Origin: Crocinitomicaceae bacterium
GTDB lineage: Bacteria; Bacteroidota; Bacteroidia; Flavobacteriales_D; Sanyastnellaceae
Assembly: GCA_002722795.1 (NCBI GenBank)
Contig: PBMY01000001.1
Coordinates: forward strand, 83,330-147,329
Length of the DNA stretch: 64,000 nt
Direction of reading: 5' to 3'
The notes under the pieces are model-generated. The model was not told the DNA's origin and ran no database searches. It saw only the letters and a list, made by a program, of their open reading frames with translations. Positions 55,404-64,000 of this stretch are shown here, piece after piece. Numbering within the stretch: position 1 is the first letter of the stretch; every line of letters starts with the position of its first letter. The position numbers were made by a program, and so were the translations under genes.

Positions 55404-57354
55404 GAAAGTCGTTTTCTACGTCTACAACAATTTTATCATCTCTGTTTAAGAGCTCTAATGCTGTTTGGTATACCAGTCGGCCCACTTTTGCCGTCTTGTG
55501 ATACATTATTTTTTCGAAATCATCTCCAGGGCCGTGATAGTCCTCGTGTACTCCGCTGAAGTAAAAAATTACCGGGATGTTGTTTTTCGCAAAATTATAG
55601 TGGTCAGATCTGTAGTAAAATCTATTGGGATCATCTGGCGCGTTAAACGTGTAATCTAATTCCAAACCGACATGGTCCTTGTTAGCTTTTTCAGATATAG
55701 CGTGAAGCTCTGTACTCAGTTTGTCTGAACCAATTAAATAAATGTAATTATCGTTTCCTTCGTGAGCTTCGTCAACCCTACCTATCATGTCAATATTAAG
55801 GTTTGCTACAGTGTTCTCGAGAGGGTAAATAGGGTTGTCAGAATACCATTCTGATCCTAACAAACCTTTTTCTTCACCTACTACATTCATAAAAAGCACA
55901 CTTCTTCTAGAACCATTACCCTCTTTTGCAGCCTGCATAAAAGCTTCTGCAATTTCAAGTACTGTAACCGTGCCAGACCCATCATCATCAGCTCCGTTGT
56001 TTATTTTTCCATCTATAATTCCTATATGATCATAATGAGATGTGATAACCACCAATTCGTCTGATAGAAGCGAATCTTTTCCTTGCAAATATGCTAGAAC
56101 GTTTGCTGCTTCAAACTCCTCTCTAACTTTATTTATACTATGGTTCCATGTTTTCCCTAAGTCTGCAGTGAAGCTTTTCTGTTTCTTTTCAGTAATCTGA
56201 CGAAACGATTTAGGTGTTCTTTTCCTTTTTACCCCATCAAACCAAGAGTCTACAGTAAGTTCATTTATAAAAAAGGTTGGAATCGACGCTCCTTCTCCCT
56301 CTTTGGGTCTGTTTATAGATGTGCTCTTTCTATGTATATAAAACTTCATACGCCCTTTAAAAACACTATAATCTTTGTCATCCATCAACACCACAAAAGC
56401 AGCCGCACCAAGCTTTTCAGCCAAAACTCTTTTTTTATTTATGTTTTGTCCCCAATTTGTTTTTCCGTCTTCTCTAATATCTCCGGAAAGAACAACAACA
56501 ACTTTTCCTTTTACATCGATATTCTGATAATCATTCCATCCATCTTCTTGAATTCCAAAACCAGCAAACACAATTGGATAATCTTCAAGTGACTCTTTTT
56601 GAATACCTGGATATAAAAGGAAATCATCTAAAAGATTTAATTGACTATCTCCAACTATTATTCTACCACTAACAACCTGTGAATTAATTAAAGGCACCAT
56701 TTGAGTATAATCCTTACCGTTATACGGTTCAAACCCTAATGATTTGTAATAATCAATTAAATATTGAGCTGCTTTTCGTTGTCCTCTTGTTCCCGTTTCT
56801 CTTCCCTCAAATTCATCTGAAGCAAAAACGCTTAAATGATTATATAATCCCAATGAGTCTATTCTTGTAGAATAGTCTGTTTGGGCTACTAAGGTATGAG
56901 TAAGTGTAAGAAGGAAAGTAATTATTGAACAACAAATTTTACTTACTCTTTTTTGGTGACGACCACCCTCAAATTCAGCATTTATAAAAGAATCAACTAT
57001 AGAAATAGCATCCTCTTGAGAAACAAAACGTGCTGGAACACAAATAATATTAGCGTTGTTATGTGTTTTGGCTAACTCTGCAATATCAGGAGTCCATGCT
57101 AAACCTGCTCTGATGTTTTGGTGTTTATTAGCTGTCATAGCAACACCGTTAGCCGATCCACAAATTAATATTCCTAAATCGCTTTTTCCACTTTCAACAT
57201 CATTAGCTACAGCGTGTGCGTGATCTGGGTAATCTACACTATCTTCTGTATCTGTTCCCCTGTTTGTCACAGAATGTCCCAATTTTTCTAAATGCTTTGT
57301 AATTAATTTTTTGTAAGCAGGACCAGCGTGATCACAACCAATACTGAATTTCAT
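55393..57354 (-). CDS. Fusion of ribose-5-phosphate isomerase B and M28 peptidase
   Basis: Residues 1 to about 140 are a complete RpiB: IGCDHAG, NRGTDTEDSVDYPD, LGILICGSANGVAMTANKH with the catalytic Cys, and the family's usual end FEGGRHQKRVSKI. Without a stop it runs on into CCSIITFLLTLTHTLVAQTDYS, which looks like a signal peptide, and then a full M28 metallopeptidase: PA-like insert, metal ligands in TSHYDHIG and NGADDDGSGT, EEKGLLGSEWYS and YRSDHYNF. No ATG lies between the two parts. The start at 57354 (MKFSIGCDHAG) is preferred over the ORF-track start. A fused gene of cytosolic and secreted enzymes is unusual; a frame-preserving loss of the rpiB stop or an internal start are the options. 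Confidence 0.85.
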   Translation of the reverse strand: MKFSIGCDHAGPAYKKLITKHLEKLGHSVTNRGTDTEDSVDYPDHAHAVANDVESGKSDLGILICGSANGVAMTANKHQNIRAGLAWTPDIAELAKTHNNANIICVPARFVSQEDAISIVDSFINAEFEGGRHQKRVSKICCSIITFLLTLTHTLVAQTDYSTRIDSLGLYNHLSVFASDEFEGRETGTRGQRKAAQYLIDYYKSLGFEPYNGKDYTQMVPLINSQVVSGRIIVGDSQLNLLDDFLLYPGIQKESLEDYPIVFAGFGIQEDGWNDYQNIDVKGKVVVVLSGDIREDGKTNWGQNINKKRVLAEKLGAAAFVVLMDDKDYSVFKGRMKFYIHRKSTSINRPKEGEGASIPTFFINELTVDSWFDGVKRKRTPKSFRQITEKKQKSFTADLGKTWNHSINKVREEFEAANVLAYLQGKDSLLSDELVVITSHYDHIGIIDGKINNGADDDGSGTVTVLEIAEAFMQAAKEGNGSRRSVLFMNVVGEEKGLLGSEWYSDNPIYPLENTVANLNIDMIGRVDEAHEGNDNYIYLIGSDKLSTELHAISEKANKDHVGLELDYTFNAPDDPNRFYYRSDHYNFAKNNIPVIFYFSGVHEDYHGPGDDFEKIMYHKTAKVGRLVYQTALELLNRDDKIVVDVENDFPTR

Positions 57355-57678
57355 CTTAAATGTATTTTGGTACCGCAATTTAATTCACATCCATTGTTGA
57401 CATAGTAATAAATTTTGTTGACTTGTTTTTAAAAGGTTGATTTGGTTTTTCTTCAAAACTAACATAAGCAAACTAATCAACTCTTAAACCAAAAATTTCT
57501 ATACCATTTTTCCATTTAAAATAACACAGTAAATTGAGCTTTATTAACTATTAAACCTTATCTAAATTTTCAATTTTAAAGTTATTATTTAAAAGTTGAT
57601 AACCATATTTATTCTTTTATTACCAAGGAATTAATATGTGTGTTATATGTTTATATAAAGCAGCTTCTTTTTGATAAA
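57355..57678. other. AT-rich divergent intergenic region
   Basis: About 320 bases, visibly more AT-rich than its surroundings, between the divergent RpiB-M28 and YwqK/MORN genes. A TACATTTA box lies next to the RpiB start. No hairpin, repeat or ORF worth noting; probably promoter DNA for both sides. Confidence 0.5.
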
Positions 57679-59286
57679 ATGATATACCAAACTAAATACA
57701 TATCAGTTTTCCCGCTTATCAACAAGCCTATAAATACATATAAATATTTAAATAAGATTTTAATATTATTACTGTGTGTTTGTTTTCCTTTTTTCTCTTC
57801 TTTCAGTCAAAGTCAAGAAGTAGATTTACACTCATGTTTAAACGGAAAATTCACTCAGTTTTTTTACCCCAGCGGAAATATATCAAGCCAAGGATGTTTG
57901 GTTGATGGAAAAGCTGAAGGTGTTTGGTCTTCATTCTTTGAAGATGGATCAATCAAATCAGAAGGTAAATATTCTTCTAATAAACTAAATGGATTGTGGA
58001 CTTTCTACCACTCTAACACACAAATTGAGAAAGAAATACACTATCAAAATGATGTGAAAAATGGTTTAGAAAAATCTTACTCTGAATTTGGTGTTTTATT
58101 AACCCAAACCAATTGGCAATCTAATATTAAACACGGAGAGGAAAAGAGATTTTTTGATTCAGGAGAACTTCAGCACGTTACTTTTTTTAATGAAGGTTTA
58201 AAAGAAGGAAAGTGTCGCGAGTATGCTAGAGATGGTAGACTAATTGCTTTTAAAACATTTAAAAAAGGAGTTATTTTTTCTACAGATAGATTTAATAGAT
58301 ATAATAAATCGAATGAAAAAACAGGGGTTTGGAAGGTGTTCTTCCAAAATCTAACAGTTAATAAAGAAGGTCCTTGGGTTGGTGGTAAAAAGCACGGAAT
58401 TTTTAGGACTTATGATAAAAAAGGAGATTTAATTAACCTTGAGAGATATCACTTTGGAGAATTGATTATTGATGAAGAAATACTTGATCCAACAGAAGTG
58501 ATTAGATTATATCACCCAAATGGTAGATGTTCTTCAGAAACAGTTTATAAAAATGGTGTTAAAAATGGTATTCACAGAGAATATAATACTAAAGGACAAA
58601 TTATTTCCGGTGGTATTTTTAAAGATGGAATTTTATTAGAAAAAGGAATTACTGATTCAGAGGGTAACAAGCAAGGTTTTTGGATTTTGTATTATAAGAG
58701 TGGAGAAAAAAAAGCGGAAGGGGAATATTTGGATGGAAAAAGGATAGGGGAGTGGTTATTTTATTATGATTCAGGTGAAATAGAACAAAAAGGATTTTAT
58801 AATGCAGGAGAATATAATAGAGAGTGGAAATGGACTTTTAAAAATGGTTCAATAAAAAGGATTGAAAATTATATAAATGGAATAGAACACGGTTATTTTG
58901 TTGAATATGATAATAAAAAAAATGTGTTATTAAAAGGTTTATATAATAATGGATTAAGAGAGGGAAATTGGATTTATCATGTTAATGATCATAAGGAGGA
59001 AGGAAGTTATATTTCTGGTCAAAAAAATAGTATTTGGATACATACATTTTTAGACGGTACAGTGATATTTAAAGGAGAATTTTCATTTGATTCTCCAATT
59101 GGAATTCATAAAGTTTGGTCTTCAAAAGGAGTTTTAATTTCAATAGGTAAATACAAAAACGGATTAAAACACGGAAAGTGGAAATATTTTAAAAACGACG
59201 GTACGCAAGACATATTTTATAAGTATAAGAATGGTGTTATAGTGAAAGTTGATGGGAATAAAGTGCAGAAATCTAAACAATCATAA
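57679..59286 (+). CDS. Secreted YwqK/MORN-repeat protein
   Basis: A 535-residue protein with a signal peptide after a long basic N-terminus (LILLLCVCFPFFSSFSQSQ) and about 18 tandem units of the MORN/YwqK type: G-x-W-x-x-F/Y-x-x-x-G-x-I-x-x-E-G-x-Y-x-x-G-x-x-x-G, for example GEWLFYYDSGEIEQKGFYNAGEY. Such repeats are often annotated as toxin-antitoxin YwqK-like antitoxins, but in Bacteroidetes they are mainly secreted or periplasmic proteins of unknown role. I use the ATG at 57679. AT-rich codon use. The end overlaps the possible start of the PAS kinase. Confidence 0.85.
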   Translation: MIYQTKYISVFPLINKPINTYKYLNKILILLLCVCFPFFSSFSQSQEVDLHSCLNGKFTQFFYPSGNISSQGCLVDGKAEGVWSSFFEDGSIKSEGKYSSNKLNGLWTFYHSNTQIEKEIHYQNDVKNGLEKSYSEFGVLLTQTNWQSNIKHGEEKRFFDSGELQHVTFFNEGLKEGKCREYARDGRLIAFKTFKKGVIFSTDRFNRYNKSNEKTGVWKVFFQNLTVNKEGPWVGGKKHGIFRTYDKKGDLINLERYHFGELIIDEEILDPTEVIRLYHPNGRCSSETVYKNGVKNGIHREYNTKGQIISGGIFKDGILLEKGITDSEGNKQGFWILYYKSGEKKAEGEYLDGKRIGEWLFYYDSGEIEQKGFYNAGEYNREWKWTFKNGSIKRIENYINGIEHGYFVEYDNKKNVLLKGLYNNGLREGNWIYHVNDHKEEGSYISGQKNSIWIHTFLDGTVIFKGEFSFDSPIGIHKVWSSKGVLISIGKYKNGLKHGKWKYFKNDGTQDIFYKYKNGVIVKVDGNKVQKSKQS

Positions 59287-62239
59287 CGACCTTGTGGTAG
59301 TGAAAGAATTAAAAGGATTAGAAGAAAAATTATTTGAGCGAGCACCAGAGGCTCATTTTATTTTAAAGGATGGGGTGGTTGTTAAAACAAATAGACATGC
59401 AAGAAGGATATTTCACACAGAAGATGTTGAATGGTTGGGTTTTGATCCATTTGACAGTAATGAGGGACTTTTTAAATACCTTCCAGACGAAGAAAATATT
59501 TTAAAAACAAAACTTACAAAAGCTCGAAAAACAGGCAAGGTGATAAAAATGAAAATTCTGTCTAAGAGAATTGATGGAATTGAATTTCACAGCGAATTAA
59601 AAATAGCTCAAATTCAAGATGGTATAGAGGATTTACAAATTCAAGATATTAGTGAAAGGATATATTTTGATAGAGCAATTAGGGAAAGCGAGGAAAGATT
59701 CAGGAAGTTGAGTCAATTTGCAATGGAGGGAATTGCTATTATTAAAAACGGGATTATTAAAGATGCCAACGACCAGTTTGCAGTGATGTTTGGTCACGAT
59801 AAAGTTCCAATCGGAGATAGTGTTTTGGAATATATAGATGATAGGGATTGGCAGAGATTAGCAGCAAAAAGAAATTGGGGAATGCATTGTGAGCTAAGAG
59901 GTTTGACAAAACAAGGAAAACCAATATATCTCGAAGCCACACGAAGTGAAAGTGGTAAAGATAATGAGCAGCTATTGATGGTGTATGATATAACCGACAG
60001 AAAACGAATAGAGTTTGATCTTCTTCAAACAAAAGAGAGGTTTAGAATGCTCGTTGAATCAAGCCCTATTGGATTGTTTTTGATTGTTGAAGGAAGAATT
60101 AAGTACACAAATGCAGGTGGATTAGATATTATGAATCAAAGGTTTGAAGACTCTATTTATGATGAACTATTTACAAAATTTTTTAGAAACAAGGAGAAGG
60201 ATATAATTAGTGATGATTTAGAAAAGGTTAGAGAAGGAGAGAGGCCACCATATAGAGAAGTGATGATGTCTCTTCAAGATGGATCAGAAAAAGAGGTTGG
60301 TATAAGAATGTCGCTTTCTTTTCACGACAGACAGCCTGCAATTCAAATAACGATAAATGATCTAAGCACGAGAATTCAACTTATGCGAGAGCAGTTGAGA
60401 GCTACCCTAGCAGAGGAAAGTAACTTAATGCTTAAAGAGGAAATAAAAAAACACAAACAAACACAATCAAAATTAAGGGAGGCTGAAGAGCTTAACAGGT
60501 CTATAATTGAGTCTTCAATAGATATGATTGTAGCGTTTGACATGAAGGGAAACCTCATGCAATACAACCACGCTTTTGCAGTAGAGTTTGGTATTGATCA
60601 CACAAAAAAGAAAAATATTAAATTCAACAAACTCCTAGCAAAAAAAGAAGAAGCTCAGGAGGTTTGGGACTGGTTAAGAAATAGAAACTATTACTCTGGT
60701 GAGGTGTTGGGTAAAAGATTATCTGGCGAAACATTTAGCATGTTCATTTCTGTTGCAACAATGAGAGATGAGGAGGGTAAAGAATTAGGAGCGATGGGTG
60801 TTGGCAGAGATGTAACAGATCTAAAAATCGCTGAAGAGGAACTTAAAGCAAGTGAGGAGAGGTATAGAGACATTCTTGATAACGCAAGTGATATAATTTT
60901 TGTGGTTGACTCTTACGGCGCATTTACATATGCCAACCCAGCATTTTTTGAAAAACTAGGATATACAGAAGAGACAATTGCGAGCGTTACAATTCACGAC
61001 GTTTACGAAGACCTTCCAATAACCAAAAAAAACTGGCTAAAAAAACTAGATGGAGACGAAGGAGAAAGAGTGTTGGTAGGGTCGGGTGGTGACAGACTGA
61101 CCATGATTGGCGGAACAACAACTCAATATGACACAAACGGAGCTCCTGTTGGTCTTAGAGGGATATACTTGGATATAAGCGAAATGCTTAGGCAGAAATC
61201 AAAAGCCAAAGTAAGCGAGGCTAAACTCAATGCAATATTCAACACTACAGAGAATCTACTAATGTTTACCTTAAACAAATACAGGCAAATTACTTCATAC
61301 AACCAAAACTTTAAAAACATGGTTGATGAATTGTTTGATGGCAATCTTGATCAAAAAACCAACTTCATTGAAACAATCAAGAAACGAATTAGTGAAGATT
61401 CGGGAGTTAAAGACACACCATACTTTTCAAAAGCCTTCAGCGGTATTGCTCAGGATTTTGAGGTTCCGATTTTTGACCAAAACCAAAACGAAAGATGGTA
61501 CCAAATTTTTCTTAACCCTATATCTTTTAATGATGAGGTTAGCGAAATAAGCTGTATCACCTATGACATTACCGACAGAAAGGAGGCGGACAAAAAAATA
61601 AGGCTAGCGCTAAAAGAAAAAGAGATTCTACTTCAAGAAGTGCACCACAGAGTAAAAAACAACCTTCAAGTAATAAGTAGCTTGATGAATCTTCAAAGGT
61701 CGTTCGTGTCAGACCCAAGCCTTGTGCATGTTTTAGAGGAAAGTCAGTCGAGAATTTCAACAATGAGCTACATACATGAGTCGCTCTATAGAAACGCAGA
61801 CTTCTCGTCGATAAGTTTTTCCGAATACCTAGACAGGTTAAGCAAAAACCTTGTAAACAGCTATTCAACCCCAGACTGTAAAGTCCACTACAAACCAACC
61901 CTCGACGAAGTAAAACTACCTCTCGACCAAGCAATTCCATGTGGATTAATTGTAAACGAACTTGTTTCAAACGTTCTCAAATATGCATTTAAAGGAAGGG
62001 TAGAAGGAGACTTCTATTTGAGAGTACAGGAGAAAAGGGGTAGGGTTGAAATAGAGGTTGCGGACAATGGGGTTGGGTTGCCAAAAAATTTTGAAGAAAA
62101 GAAGAGCGACTCATTAGGTATTTACCTGATATACGCACTAATTGAACAATTGGGTGGAGAGATAATAATAGAGAGCACAAACCAAGGAAGAGAGGGTAGT
62201 TCTTTTTTAATTAGCTTTGATATACAAAACCAAACTTGA
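59252..62239 (+). CDS. Cytosolic multi-PAS histidine kinase (HisKA_2 type)
   Basis: A kinase of about 995 residues without transmembrane segments. Six PAS-type domains in a row (about 20-135, 145-255, 260-380, 410-530, 535-650, 655-780, several ending with DITDRK or DVTDLK), then a HisKA_2 dimerisation domain with the phospho-His in LLQEVHHRVKNNLQVISSLMNLQ, then an HATPase with NELVSNVLKYAF and DNGVGLP. The start is uncertain: ATG at 59252 overlaps the MORN gene by 35 bases; GTG at 59300 would avoid overlap. Followed after one base by a LytTR regulator, its likely partner. Confidence 0.92.
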   Translation: MGIKCRNLNNHNDLVVVKELKGLEEKLFERAPEAHFILKDGVVVKTNRHARRIFHTEDVEWLGFDPFDSNEGLFKYLPDEENILKTKLTKARKTGKVIKMKILSKRIDGIEFHSELKIAQIQDGIEDLQIQDISERIYFDRAIRESEERFRKLSQFAMEGIAIIKNGIIKDANDQFAVMFGHDKVPIGDSVLEYIDDRDWQRLAAKRNWGMHCELRGLTKQGKPIYLEATRSESGKDNEQLLMVYDITDRKRIEFDLLQTKERFRMLVESSPIGLFLIVEGRIKYTNAGGLDIMNQRFEDSIYDELFTKFFRNKEKDIISDDLEKVREGERPPYREVMMSLQDGSEKEVGIRMSLSFHDRQPAIQITINDLSTRIQLMREQLRATLAEESNLMLKEEIKKHKQTQSKLREAEELNRSIIESSIDMIVAFDMKGNLMQYNHAFAVEFGIDHTKKKNIKFNKLLAKKEEAQEVWDWLRNRNYYSGEVLGKRLSGETFSMFISVATMRDEEGKELGAMGVGRDVTDLKIAEEELKASEERYRDILDNASDIIFVVDSYGAFTYANPAFFEKLGYTEETIASVTIHDVYEDLPITKKNWLKKLDGDEGERVLVGSGGDRLTMIGGTTTQYDTNGAPVGLRGIYLDISEMLRQKSKAKVSEAKLNAIFNTTENLLMFTLNKYRQITSYNQNFKNMVDELFDGNLDQKTNFIETIKKRISEDSGVKDTPYFSKAFSGIAQDFEVPIFDQNQNERWYQIFLNPISFNDEVSEISCITYDITDRKEADKKIRLALKEKEILLQEVHHRVKNNLQVISSLMNLQRSFVSDPSLVHVLEESQSRISTMSYIHESLYRNADFSSISFSEYLDRLSKNLVNSYSTPDCKVHYKPTLDEVKLPLDQAIPCGLIVNELVSNVLKYAFKGRVEGDFYLRVQEKRGRVEIEVADNGVGLPKNFEEKKSDSLGIYLIYALIEQLGGEIIIESTNQGREGSSFLISFDIQNQT

Positions 62240-62240
62240 T

Positions 62241-62990
62241 ATGGCAGCAAATATTTTAGTTATTGAGGACGAGGCGATTGTAAGAAAAGACATTGAAAGG
62301 TGTCTAGCTTCTCTAGGACACAACGTTGTGGCAACAGCAGATAACGGTAAAGACGCAATTCATAAAGCGCTCGAACATAAACCTGACCTCTGTCTAATGG
62401 ACATTATGATTAAGGGTGACATGAGCGGGATATCAGCTGCAGAAGAGATTAAAAAAACCATTGACGTACCAGTCATCTTCCTAACAGCATATGCAGATGA
62501 GGGAACTCTTACGTCAGCAAAATCAGCAGAACCTCACGGTTATATTTTAAAACCATTTAAAGAGGCCGACATTCAAGCTGCTGTAGAAATGGCTCTGCAC
62601 AAGCACTCAAAAGAAATAGAGCTTAAGAACGAAGCTGATTTTTTAAGAAGCCTTACAGAACACAAAGAAGGCGCAGATATTTTGTTTGTCAAAAACAGAT
62701 CGCGCCTTATGCATGTTAAGCACAAAGACCTTCTTTTTGTAGAGGCGCTTAAAGACTATGTTGTTGTGCACACACGCAAGGAGAGCTATACTATACATAG
62801 CACAATGAAAGAAATAGAGCGCAAACTAAGTGACAGGAGATTCATGAGGGTTCACCGCTCATACATTGTGAACCTAAACAGCATTGAGAGCATTAAGTAC
62901 TCAAACATCACAATGGATGGTCTTGAAAAAGAAATCCCGGTTGGGGGGTCCTATAAGGACTCGCTAGCAAACAGAATTAACTTGCTGTAG
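62241..62990 (+). CDS. LytTR-type response regulator
   Basis: A 249-residue regulator: REC domain (about 1-120) with ILVIEDEAIVRKDIE, the phospho-acceptor Asp in LCLMDIMIKGDMSG and the conserved Lys in GYILKPF; then a LytTR DNA-binding domain (about 150-249) with LFVEALKDYVVVHT and FMRVHRSYIVNLNSIESI. It starts one base after the kinase stop, so they form a two-component pair. Such kinase/LytTR pairs are frequent in Bacteroidetes; targets are unknown. The ATG at 62241 is chosen as the REC domain begins right after it. Confidence 0.95.
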   Translation: MAANILVIEDEAIVRKDIERCLASLGHNVVATADNGKDAIHKALEHKPDLCLMDIMIKGDMSGISAAEEIKKTIDVPVIFLTAYADEGTLTSAKSAEPHGYILKPFKEADIQAAVEMALHKHSKEIELKNEADFLRSLTEHKEGADILFVKNRSRLMHVKHKDLLFVEALKDYVVVHTRKESYTIHSTMKEIERKLSDRRFMRVHRSYIVNLNSIESIKYSNITMDGLEKEIPVGGSYKDSLANRINLL

Positions 62991-62995
62991 AACAA

Positions 62996-63021
62996 AAAAG
63001 CCACCGATTTAGGTGGCTTTT
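62996..63021. terminator. Bidirectional intrinsic terminator
   Basis: AAAAGCCACC-gattta-GGTGGCTTTT forms a perfect stem flanked by A and T runs. It can serve both the LytTR regulator on the plus strand and the cation transporter on the minus strand, which converge here. Confidence 0.85.
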
Positions 63022-63065
63022 CTTTGCTCCCCCTATTGACAAAAGTTGCAGCAAAAGTGTACCTT

Positions 63066-63872
63066 TTAATGAACTTTGTTCTTACTAAGACTAAGTATCC
63101 TGATCGCTCCTTTTGAAACAATAAAAAACACAATTGCACCGATTATCAAATCTGGCATGTTGGAATTAAGCCAATATACCATCAAGCCCGCAACAATAAC
63201 TCCCAAATTAATCACGACATCATTCGAGGTAAAAATAAGACTGGCTTTGATGTGGGCCTCATCTTTATCTTTTGACTTTTGTAAGAGATATAAGCACAGG
63301 GCATTTCCGACTAACGCCAAAACAGAGATGATAATCATAGTTAGATAATTTGGAAATTCCACACTGTAAATGGTCCTTCTAATCACCTCACCAAACCCTA
63401 TAAGCGCCAAAATGATTTGAAAATAACCAGCAATTTTAGCCACTGTTTTTTTATGGGTTAAAGATTTTCCGACGGCGATTAAGCTGATTGCATATACAAA
63501 GCTATCTGCGAGCATATCTAAGCTATCGGCCACCAAACCCATAGATTTGGAAACAAGGCCGTAACCCATTTCAAGAATGAAAAAAACAAGATTAATTATG
63601 AGTACAGACCATAATACCTTTCTTTGGTCCGTATTCTGATCAAAGGATTGTCGGTTACTTTTTTTAGTGTATAGTTTTTTATGACCGAGATTAAGCTGTT
63701 TGAGGCATTCTTCAATCTCTTCAATACCGAGTTTATGAAAAACCGTCAATTCCCTATGGTTCAAGTCAAACTCTAAGTGCTTTATTTGAGTTAATTCTTC
63801 AAATTTCATTCGAATGAGATTTTCCTCTGACGGACAATCCATTTTATCAATTTTGAAGAGAGTTTGGTACAT
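63066..63872 (-). CDS. Cation diffusion facilitator with N-terminal HMA-like domain
   Basis: A 268-residue protein. Residues 1-70 form a ferredoxin-like HMA fold whose usual CxxC is reduced to one Cys (KMDCPSEENL). The rest is a cation diffusion facilitator with five to six transmembrane segments and metal-site acidic residues in ADSLDMLADSF and TSNDVVINL. The cytoplasmic C-terminal domain normal for the family is missing or very short. It probably exports a divalent metal. Isolated gene. Confidence 0.85.
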   Translation of the reverse strand: MYQTLFKIDKMDCPSEENLIRMKFEELTQIKHLEFDLNHRELTVFHKLGIEEIEECLKQLNLGHKKLYTKKSNRQSFDQNTDQRKVLWSVLIINLVFFILEMGYGLVSKSMGLVADSLDMLADSFVYAISLIAVGKSLTHKKTVAKIAGYFQIILALIGFGEVIRRTIYSVEFPNYLTMIIISVLALVGNALCLYLLQKSKDKDEAHIKASLIFTSNDVVINLGVIVAGLMVYWLNSNMPDLIIGAIVFFIVSKGAIRILSLSKNKVH

Positions 63873-63900
63873 TTTCGGTATTAGTTTGACGGACTATCAA

Positions 63901-63940
63901 AAATAAAAAAACCGCTACACTATAACAGTATAACGGTTTT
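63901..63940 (-). terminator. Intrinsic terminator of tRNA-Asn
   Basis: On the minus strand AAAACCGTTATACT-gttat-AGTGTAGCGGTTTT forms a 14-bp stem with two G-U pairs, followed by TTTATTT. It follows the tRNA-Asn 3' end by about 14 bases on that strand. Confidence 0.8.
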
Positions 63941-63954
63941 ATAATTATAAGTTG

Positions 63955-64000
63955 CTCCTCCTCTTGGACTTGAACCAAGGACCCTCTGATTAACAGTCAG
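63955..64000 (-). tRNA. tRNA-Asn (anticodon GTT), 3' part only
   Basis: Minus strand: CTGACTGTTAATCAG is the anticodon stem-loop with anticodon GTT, followed by the variable loop AGGGTC, T-arm CTTGGTTCAAGTCCAAG, acceptor AGGAGGA and discriminator G. The 5' half lies outside the window. CCA is not encoded. Confidence 0.93.

Noticed and set aside
57679-59286. YwqK-type repeats read as a toxin-antitoxin system
   Set aside because: The protein has a signal peptide and no toxin partner is adjacent; the antitoxin label is an annotation habit for these repeats.

Overview
The window is a chromosomal segment of a Bacteroidetes bacterium, most likely a Flavobacteriales member of the marine Cryomorphaceae type. 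The lineage call rests on features visible in the sequence: type IX secretion substrates with type A and type B (CHU_C) C-terminal domains, a PorP/SprF partner protein, DUF3098, DUF5522, DUF4175 and DUF2490-like proteins, near absence of Shine-Dalgarno sequences, and the Bacteroidetes promoter element TAnnTTTG, often only 4-5 bases before a start codon. No rRNA, CRISPR array, prophage or complete insertion sequence was found.

Layout. 0-3 kb (minus): Fe-S cluster assembly operon (IscA/HesB-like, sufB, sufC, sufD cut by the window edge). 3-9 kb (plus): ftsX, DUF3098, uppP, a lipoprotein, a large AsmA-like protein, an acidic hypothetical and rsmI. 9-14 kb (minus): a giant NIDO-domain type B T9SS protein followed by radA. 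14-22 kb: lepA; rlmN; a phosphosugar isomerase-lipB pair; lysS, DUF59/SufT and dxr. 22-26.5 kb (minus): rplM-rpsI-rpsB-tsf, then pyrH and frr. 26.5-29.4 kb: DUF2490-like and lipoprotein pair, tdk-alr. 29.4-32.1 kb: a structured, possibly RNA-coding intergenic region, a decayed GDPD gene, hutU and a DUF5522 gene. 32.1-37.1 kb: a PurF-like protein, T9SS protein, a truncated lamin-tail gene, PAP2, an AT-rich gene-poor stretch and tRNA-Leu(CAA). 37.1-42.6 kb (minus): accB-like biotin carrier, then a tightly overlapping set CHU_C protein - PorP/SprF - histidine kinase - sulfotransferase-like - glycosyltransferase. 42.6-55.4 kb: hemW, a lamin-tail/PKD T9SS protein, DUF4175 coiled-coil protein, ybeY, mnmG, an ALDH7-family dehydrogenase and a TlpA-like lipoprotein. 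55.4-64 kb: an RpiB-M28 peptidase fusion, a YwqK/MORN-repeat protein, a six-PAS cytosolic histidine kinase, a LytTR response regulator, a cation diffusion facilitator and the edge of tRNA-Asn(GTT).

Most of the window is ordinary housekeeping. The points most worth a second look are the in-frame fusion of cytosolic RpiB to a secreted M28 peptidase with an internal signal-peptide-like segment; the overlapping operon joining a T9SS surface protein and its PorP/SprF partner to a histidine kinase and glycan-type transferases; the MORN/PAS-kinase/LytTR module; two broken genes missed by the ORF track; and a three-hairpin intergenic element downstream of alr. No clearly new defence or mobile system was recognised.
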